Assembly (NCBI GenBank): GCA_019456245.1 | Contig: VRUF01000019.1 | Coordinates: 4,566-22,446 of the forward strand | DNA: 17,881 bases | Source: Planctomycetota bacterium | Lineage (GTDB): Bacteria > Planctomycetota > Phycisphaerae > Sedimentisphaerales > Anaerohalosphaeraceae | Reading direction: 5' to 3' | Shown: one piece after another, positions 14,504-17,881 of the stretch | How the letters are laid out: every line of letters begins with the position of its first letter | Numbering within the stretch: position 1 is the first letter of the stretch | Made by a program: the position numbers and the translations under genes | The notes under the pieces: model-generated | Told to the model about the DNA's origin: nothing | The model's database searches: none | What the model saw: only the letters and a program-made list of their open reading frames with translations

Positions 14504-15283
14504 TTATGGTGGTTGCGGACTATAGCCCAGCGAACCCCACATACCCCTTTGAACTCGTTGCAAGTCCCGACTTTCGTATTGAGGCGTATTGATATTGAGT
14601 CTCCCTTTTCCGATAGCGATGGTATCTTTGTCTTGCCACGTCAAAGATTCGCTGTGTCCGTCCACGTAAGAGAAAACCGCACTGTTACTATGCCTTAAAG
14701 GAGGGAGGTCGTCACCCCATACAGGTGAGTCATTTTCTACGGTGAATGCGTTGTCGTTCGGGTCTATTGTGCCCCCACATACAAAAACAAACATATCCGA
14801 TGACATTGGAATATTTTCGCTCTTCTTATAAACATTGCCACTCGAAGATGTGTCGCCCGTGCTATTCATGGAAGAAACTATGGAATAGGATCTGGGCTCA
14901 TCCCTTTTCGAGGTGGGGCAATGATATACGTTTAGAGTTGCGGTGTACGGGAACAGGACGCCGTCTTCGATGGATTCGATCTGCTCTTCAGGAGTATTGC
15001 CGGCGGCGGGTGCAACCCATCCATACTCGGTGAAGCTGCTATCGCCTACATTTGACTGCGGTATCAAACCATCGTAATCGTCAGCATACATTTTCCATGA
15101 GATAGTTAACTGGCGTGTGTGGTTTAGGCATACAGCTCGTTTGCCAAGCTCTTTTGCGTTCTTCAATGCGGGCATAAGTACCGATAAGAGCAGGGTAACT
15201 ATTGCAATTACCACAAGCAATTCGATCAACGTAAACCCGTCTCTTCGCCTTTTTGCTTGGCTGACAGATTCCGTTGTCATCAT
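14504..15283 (-). CDS. Prepilin-like protein with GFTLIELL leader and H-X9-DG motif
   Basis: A 259-residue type II pseudopilin-like protein of the abundant planctomycete H-X9-DG group. The leader MMTTESVSQAKRRRDG is followed by FTLIELLVVIAIVTLLLSVL; a prepilin peptidase would cut after Gly16, and Glu21 is the conserved E5 of the mature chain. The C-terminal half has the exact motif HSNSAVFSYVDG (H, nine residues, DG). Role in a pseudopilus or secretion machine is inferred. Start choice: AGAGG at 15290-15294 precedes three consecutive ATGs, and the middle one (15281-15283) has the best spacing of 6. An in-frame ATG at 15346 would give an unusually long, hydrophobic leader. PilT at the left end of the window may belong to the same kind of machinery. 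Confidence 0.85.
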   Translation of the reverse strand: MMTTESVSQAKRRRDGFTLIELLVVIAIVTLLLSVLMPALKNAKELGKRAVCLNHTRQLTISWKMYADDYDGLIPQSNVGDSSFTEYGWVAPAAGNTPEEQIESIEDGVLFPYTATLNVYHCPTSKRDEPRSYSIVSSMNSTGDTSSSGNVYKKSENIPMSSDMFVFVCGGTIDPNDNAFTVENDSPVWGDDLPPLRHSNSAVFSYVDGHSESLTWQDKDTIAIGKGRLNINTPQYESRDLQRVQRGMWGSLGYSPQPP

Positions 15284-15399
15284 CATTGACCTCTCTTTTC
15301 TACCCAACACCACTACTAATACCCTTCCGATTGATGCTCTTTTCATGATCCCTTATTTAACAATCCAGAGTCAAGTATTCGAGCATATTGCACACTTAA

Positions 15400-15426
15400 A
15401 TTATATCACAAAACTTTGCATGTCAA
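15400..15426 (-). promoter_or_regulatory. Promoter of the prepilin-like gene, short spacer
   Basis: Minus-strand TTGACA (15421-15426) and TATAAT (15400-15405) are both full consensus but only 15 bases apart. The predicted leader to the ATG at 15283 is about 110 bases. Confidence 0.5.
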
Positions 15427-15567
15427 AGCAAAAACTTCCTTTTTACAACAAATATTTGGCTTATTTTTCCTTGCCGGAGCTTTTTAGGCCATTTTACGGC
15501 AATTACTTCTGCCAAGGGTGATACCTGGGAGGCGGGAGAGATGTGCGATATAGCGCATTGTCTGAAA

Positions 15568-15589
15568 GCCGTTAAAATCGGCATTTTTT
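15568..15589 (+). terminator. Weak terminator-like hairpin
   Basis: GCCG (15568-15571) and CGGC (15579-15582) around a 7-base loop, followed by A and six T (15584-15589) on the plus strand. The stem is only 4 bp and no plus-strand gene lies upstream, so it may end a small RNA or be chance. Confidence 0.3.
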
Positions 15590-16016
15590 GGGACCTCAGG
15601 CCGCATTTGTGCATGCCAGCCCGGCAATTTTCCCAATATAACAGATCAAACCTAACTAACTCTTTTCATCAAAACCACCGTCCAATAGTCTTATAATGCC
15701 TTATTTTGGTGCGTTTGTCAAGTAAAAAATGGGTAGTAAATAATTCTCATAAGCGTTGTAATCCCTAAAGTCGGCGACGATCGAAGACCAGTATCAAATT
15801 TGAGGTATAATCGTGCGTTAGGGTGCCGTAAAGGCGTTTTTGTTCCAATCATTTTTTATGCGGGGGTATGTAGATTTTTTGGGTCGTAGTTTACTTTGTA
15901 AATTTTTTTGTGTGATTGAGTTTATTGAAGCAGTATGTTTCAAGCTAAACCCTTAACGGGCTAGATGTTAGTTGTGTATCAGAGTTGGATTTTCTAGAAT
16001 TTTCGGGCTGTTCGAT

Positions 16017-17069
16017 TTAGAAAATTTTGTCTATGATCGTCGCTGCCGAGAGGAGGATGTCGGCGGTTATCAGGGAATAGATGAGGGTCCATCTTAAGGG
16101 GTGGAGTCTCATTTTTGAGTTGGCGATGCATAAGATGATCGCGGCGAGCAGTGCGGCAAGTGCGTGCATTGCAGCGGCGTGGCGATGGCCTGCGAGATAT
16201 GATGCAAGTGCCAGTACGGCAGCAGTTATCGTACATGCGAGAAGCCATTTTGAGTCGGGCCTGGCCGCCCAGCAAAGAGCCTGGAGTCCGAGACCGATCA
16301 GTATTGCACCGAAGAGCATCGGTGTTAATGCCCAGATGACCGGCGGGGTGGAGAGGATGGGGTCGGCGAATGAAAGACAGAGTGTTACGAGGAAAAGGAG
16401 GAGAGTGGTAATTCGCAGGCCGGCGAGATAAACGAAGATGCCCATCAGCAGGGCGATGTTTGGGATGTGGTAGAAGCTGAACGGAAATTCGTGGGATTTG
16501 ATCGCCAGTGGAATGGCCAGGGCTGTGAAGTTTTCCAGTTTTAACTCGATGAGGGCAAGCGGGTAGAACCTGGCGATGGGGCTTGCGAGGATGAAAAACA
16601 AAACGATGACGGCGAGCGGGAGGATCGAAAAAATTGCTGTTGTGATGGTCGCGAGTATGTCGGTTTGCCTTTTGGGGGTGCGGTTTTTTGAGTTGTGTGA
16701 GGTGAGAAATGAAAATGCGGGCCATCGCTGCCAGTATGCGGCGGGGTAGAAGAGCCATGGCAGAAGTGCAAGCGGGATGGTCGCGGCCGGGTGGTATGCG
16801 GCGAATGAGAGTGCAAAAGGCGAGAAGGCGTAGAGAGCGCCTGCCAGGAGAGATGCCGAGAACGAGCTAATCCAGCGTTTGGAGAGTACGAAGCAGCCGG
16901 TGGCCGCGAGGCCGAAGTTTAGAGGGAGGATGTATTGAGAGAGGGTGAGGCGGTTGAAGTAGGGCCAAAAGAGATAAACGGCAAGGGCGGCGTAGAGTGC
17001 GGCGGCAAGGATCACTCTGCCGGGAATGCGGCGCGATGAAGCTGTTTTAGTTTTGAGCGTTTTTGTCAT
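16017..17069 (-). CDS. Polytopic membrane protein of unknown function (350 aa)
   Basis: About nine to ten hydrophobic segments fill most of the protein, starting at residue 17 after a basic N-terminus (MTKTLKTKTASSRR). The stretch NFGLAATGCFVLSKRWISSF and then LLAGALYAFSPFALSFAAYH recalls the membrane core of GT-C glycosyltransferases and YfhO-like proteins, where an extracytoplasmic Asp/Glu loop normally follows the first helix. That loop is nearly absent here (WPYFNRLTLSQ), so if related, the protein is reduced or lacks transferase activity. A loop around residues 122-136 is basic and polar. The ATG at 17067-17069 has only a weak GAGT ribosome binding site, and a promoter lies almost on top of it. 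No neighbour gives a functional hint. Confidence 0.75.
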   Translation of the reverse strand: MTKTLKTKTASSRRIPGRVILAAALYAALAVYLFWPYFNRLTLSQYILPLNFGLAATGCFVLSKRWISSFSASLLAGALYAFSPFALSFAAYHPAATIPLALLPWLFYPAAYWQRWPAFSFLTSHNSKNRTPKRQTDILATITTAIFSILPLAVIVLFFILASPIARFYPLALIELKLENFTALAIPLAIKSHEFPFSFYHIPNIALLMGIFVYLAGLRITTLLLFLVTLCLSFADPILSTPPVIWALTPMLFGAILIGLGLQALCWAARPDSKWLLACTITAAVLALASYLAGHRHAAAMHALAALLAAIILCIANSKMRLHPLRWTLIYSLITADILLSAATIIDKIF

Positions 17070-17078
17070 CAGGTACTC

Positions 17079-17107
17079 AATATATAGTAAAATCGTTTCC
17101 GTCGCAA
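17079..17107 (-). promoter_or_regulatory. Putative near-leaderless promoter of the membrane protein gene
   Basis: Minus-strand TTGCGA (17102-17107) and TATATT (17079-17084), 17 bases apart. The -10 ends only 9 bases before the ATG, so an mRNA from it would have almost no leader. A second, stronger promoter lies further upstream at 17428-17455. Confidence 0.35.
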
Positions 17108-17195
17108 TGGTTGCACGTTTTAGGGTGGTAGATGTTCGCGAGTAGGACGTAGCTTGTTGCGGCGATTTGGCCGCATATTTGCGGATTGTGAAAAA

Positions 17196-17269
17196 TTGGG
17201 TTCGTTTTGGGTTCGTTTTTTTGTGGATCGTTGTTTTTGGGGCGTGAGGGGTGAAAATTGGGTTCGTTT
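17196..17269. repeat. Dispersed TTGGGTTCGTTT repeats
   Basis: TTGGGTTCGTTT occurs at 17196-17207, 17207-17218 (first two nearly contiguous) and 17258-17269. Read on the minus strand, these give NEPNF- and NEPKTNP-like peptides that I remember as spurious ORFs in planctomycete genomes, which marks the stretch as repeat rather than gene. Confidence 0.55.
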
Positions 17270-17322
17270 GGCATAAAAAGGTTTTGTGGGGCGTGGTGGT
17301 TTATCTGGGGCTAAGTGAAACG

Positions 17323-17345
17323 GATGATTGTCGCAGACAATCGTT
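17323..17345. repeat. Triloop hairpin in the far-right intergenic region
   Basis: GATTGTC (17326-17332) and GACAATC (17336-17342) flank a GCA loop; three more outer pairs, two of them G-T wobbles, extend the stem to 10 bp. Followed on the plus strand by a T-rich run after GTTGG. It would lie in the leader of any transcript from the promoter at 17428-17455. Confidence 0.45.
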
Positions 17346-17427
17346 GGTTTTATTTTGGGGAGGTTGGTTTTTGATTTGTATTTTCTTCCTCTTTTTGTTT
17401 TCCTCTTATTTTTATACTCCGGCGCGT

Positions 17428-17455
17428 ATTATACCATAAATGCGGCCAAAGTCAA
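17428..17455 (-). promoter_or_regulatory. Strong leftward promoter far upstream of the membrane protein gene
   Basis: Minus-strand TTGACT (17450-17455) and TATAAT (17428-17433), spacer 16. The predicted start near 17421 leaves about 350 bases before the 17069 ATG, filled by the GGGTTCG repeats and a hairpin: either a long leader or a separate small RNA. Confidence 0.6.
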
Positions 17456-17537
17456 GTGTTTTTGGCGGGTTTTTGAAAGATAAAATTTCACCACGAAGGC
17501 CTTGCGATTCCCTTTTTTTCAAATATACAGATAGAAA

Positions 17538-17554
17538 ATATCTCTGGGAGATAT
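17538..17554. repeat. Short perfect hairpin beside the 9-bp tandem repeat
   Basis: ATATCTC (17538-17544) and GAGATAT (17548-17554) around a TGG loop, six bases before the tandem repeat begins. Confidence 0.5.
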
Positions 17555-17559
17555 CGCGC

Positions 17560-17604
17560 GAATACTTCGAATACTTCGAATACTTCGAATACTTCGAATA
17601 CTTT
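17560..17604. repeat. 9-bp tandem repeat GAATACTTC, five units
   Basis: Four perfect copies (17560-17595) and a fifth ending in T instead of C (17596-17604). Each unit is nearly self-complementary (GAA-tac-TTC), and TTCGAA palindromes arise at the joints. The surrounding frame reads (YFE)n but shows no gene. Confidence 0.9.
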
Positions 17605-17881
17605 TCATGTGGGGATCGCTATTAGCTGTTAGCTATTTTGGTCTGGTGTGCTGAATGTGCTGGCGGTGGGTTTAGTGGTGAATGGTAGGTAGGTGGATGG
17701 GTGAATGGTAGGTTGGTGGGAGTTGCGGGGGTTGCTGGGTTTTGCGGGTGCTGGCGCGGGTTGGCGTTTTGCTTTCGGCTTTGCCGAAGGCCCGCTTTGC
17801 GAGCCGGCGGGCTTGGGGATTTCGCTTCCGGCATCGCCAGAGGCTACGCGGCGACAAGTCGCTCAATCCCTTGGGTTGGCG
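17605..17881. repeat. G-rich repeat block and REP-like palindromes, no gene seen
   Basis: GGTGAATGGTAGGT occurs twice (17677-17690, 17700-17713) inside a strongly G-rich plus strand with several GG and GGG runs to about 17762. Then follow two adjoining stems: GCTTTCGGC (17771-17779) / GCCGAAGGC (17783-17791), triloop, one G-T pair; and GCCCGC (17790-17795) / GCGGGC (17807-17812). The minus-strand frames over this region are low-complexity and show no protein family; the last 60 bases cannot be assigned. Confidence 0.5.

Larger units (their letters stand above)
15284..16016. other. Long intergenic region with prepilin promoter and hairpins, no gene seen
   Basis: No convincing reading frame on either strand; the longest (minus 15423-15614, 63 codons) has no ribosome binding site or recognisable protein. 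The stretch holds the prepilin promoter (15400-15426), an inverted repeat TTGCCG (15471-15476) / CGGCAA (15497-15502), a hairpin ATGTGC/GCGCAT (15541-15558) with one G-U pair, and a terminator-like element (15568-15589). From about 15600 to 16016 I see only AT-rich sequence with stray TATAAT hexamers (15692-15697, 15806-15811) lacking good -35 elements. Confidence 0.5.

Noticed and set aside
15994..16758. 254-codon minus-strand frame overlapping the membrane protein
   Set aside because: Rich in Pro, Arg, His and Ser without structure, typical of an out-of-frame reading; the 350-aa frame has coherent membrane helices.
17077..17274. 65-codon minus-strand frame (MPNEPNFHPSRPKN...)
   Set aside because: The NEPNF/NEPKTNP text comes from the GGGTTCG repeat and recurs as spurious ORFs in related genomes as far as I recall; no ribosome binding site.
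17326..17342. Triloop hairpin as a terminator
   Set aside because: No gene ends into it on the plus strand, and the T-rich run is interrupted.
17560..17604. Tandem repeat as a CRISPR array
   Set aside because: Units are 9 bp with no spacers and no cas gene nearby.
17622..17866. Two minus-strand frames over the G-rich block
   Set aside because: Composition (Pro, Thr, His, Arg) reflects the repeats, and the frames overlap palindromes.

Overview
This window reads as a chromosomal piece of a Planctomycetota bacterium, most likely an anaerobic or sediment-dwelling member of the Phycisphaerae. That placement is an inference from gene content: a Tat-exported sulfatase fused to HEAT repeats, an H-X9-DG prepilin-like protein with a GFTLIELLVVIAI leader, a 2-transmembrane DUF6868-type protein, a Cys-rich MetV-like methylene-THF reductase module, and intergenic repeats of a kind I associate with this group. 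Most genes sit alone behind their own sigma70-like promoters, and operons are few.

Layout. 1-687 (-) is the N-terminal 229 residues of a PilT ATPase, cut by the window edge. It diverges from a secreted gamma-glutamyltransferase homologue (907-2589, +); both have good promoters in the shared 219-bp gap. A cold-shock protein (2684-2887, -) with its terminator and a long leader follows, then a single PilZ-domain protein (3249-3566, +), an MscS channel (3703-4527, +) and folD (4762-5652, +), with two strong hairpins just before folD.

Convergent with folD is a leftward transcription unit headed by an 810-residue three-module folate enzyme (6499-8931): MetF-like reductase, MetV-like Fe-S module, and an AcsE/DHPS-like pterin-binding domain. 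It is followed by a string of very small genes (53 aa, a 134-aa membrane protein, possibly 25 aa, and 58 aa). FolD makes and uses 5,10-methylene-THF and the MetF module would reduce it to 5-methyl-THF, so this is a one-carbon locus.

Next come an NrnA-like DHH/DHHA1 phosphoesterase (9414-10427, +) with a hairpin leader, a Pif1-like helicase with an N-terminal membrane anchor (10522-11952, -), a DUF6868-type membrane protein (11999-12241, -), the sulfatase (12408-14312, -) whose promoter is overlapped by an inverted repeat, and the H-X9-DG prepilin-like protein (14504-15283, -). After a 733-bp largely non-coding stretch lies a polytopic membrane protein (16017-17069, -). The last 812 bases hold no gene I can support; they contain a near-consensus leftward promoter, dispersed GGGTTCG repeats, a 9-bp tandem repeat, a G-rich block and REP-like palindromes.

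I see no CRISPR array, tRNA, rRNA, transposase or phage gene. The most unusual items are the MetF/MetV/AcsE-like fusion, whose third domain seems to have lost residues typical of an active methyltransferase, its small-gene tail, and the membrane-anchored helicase.
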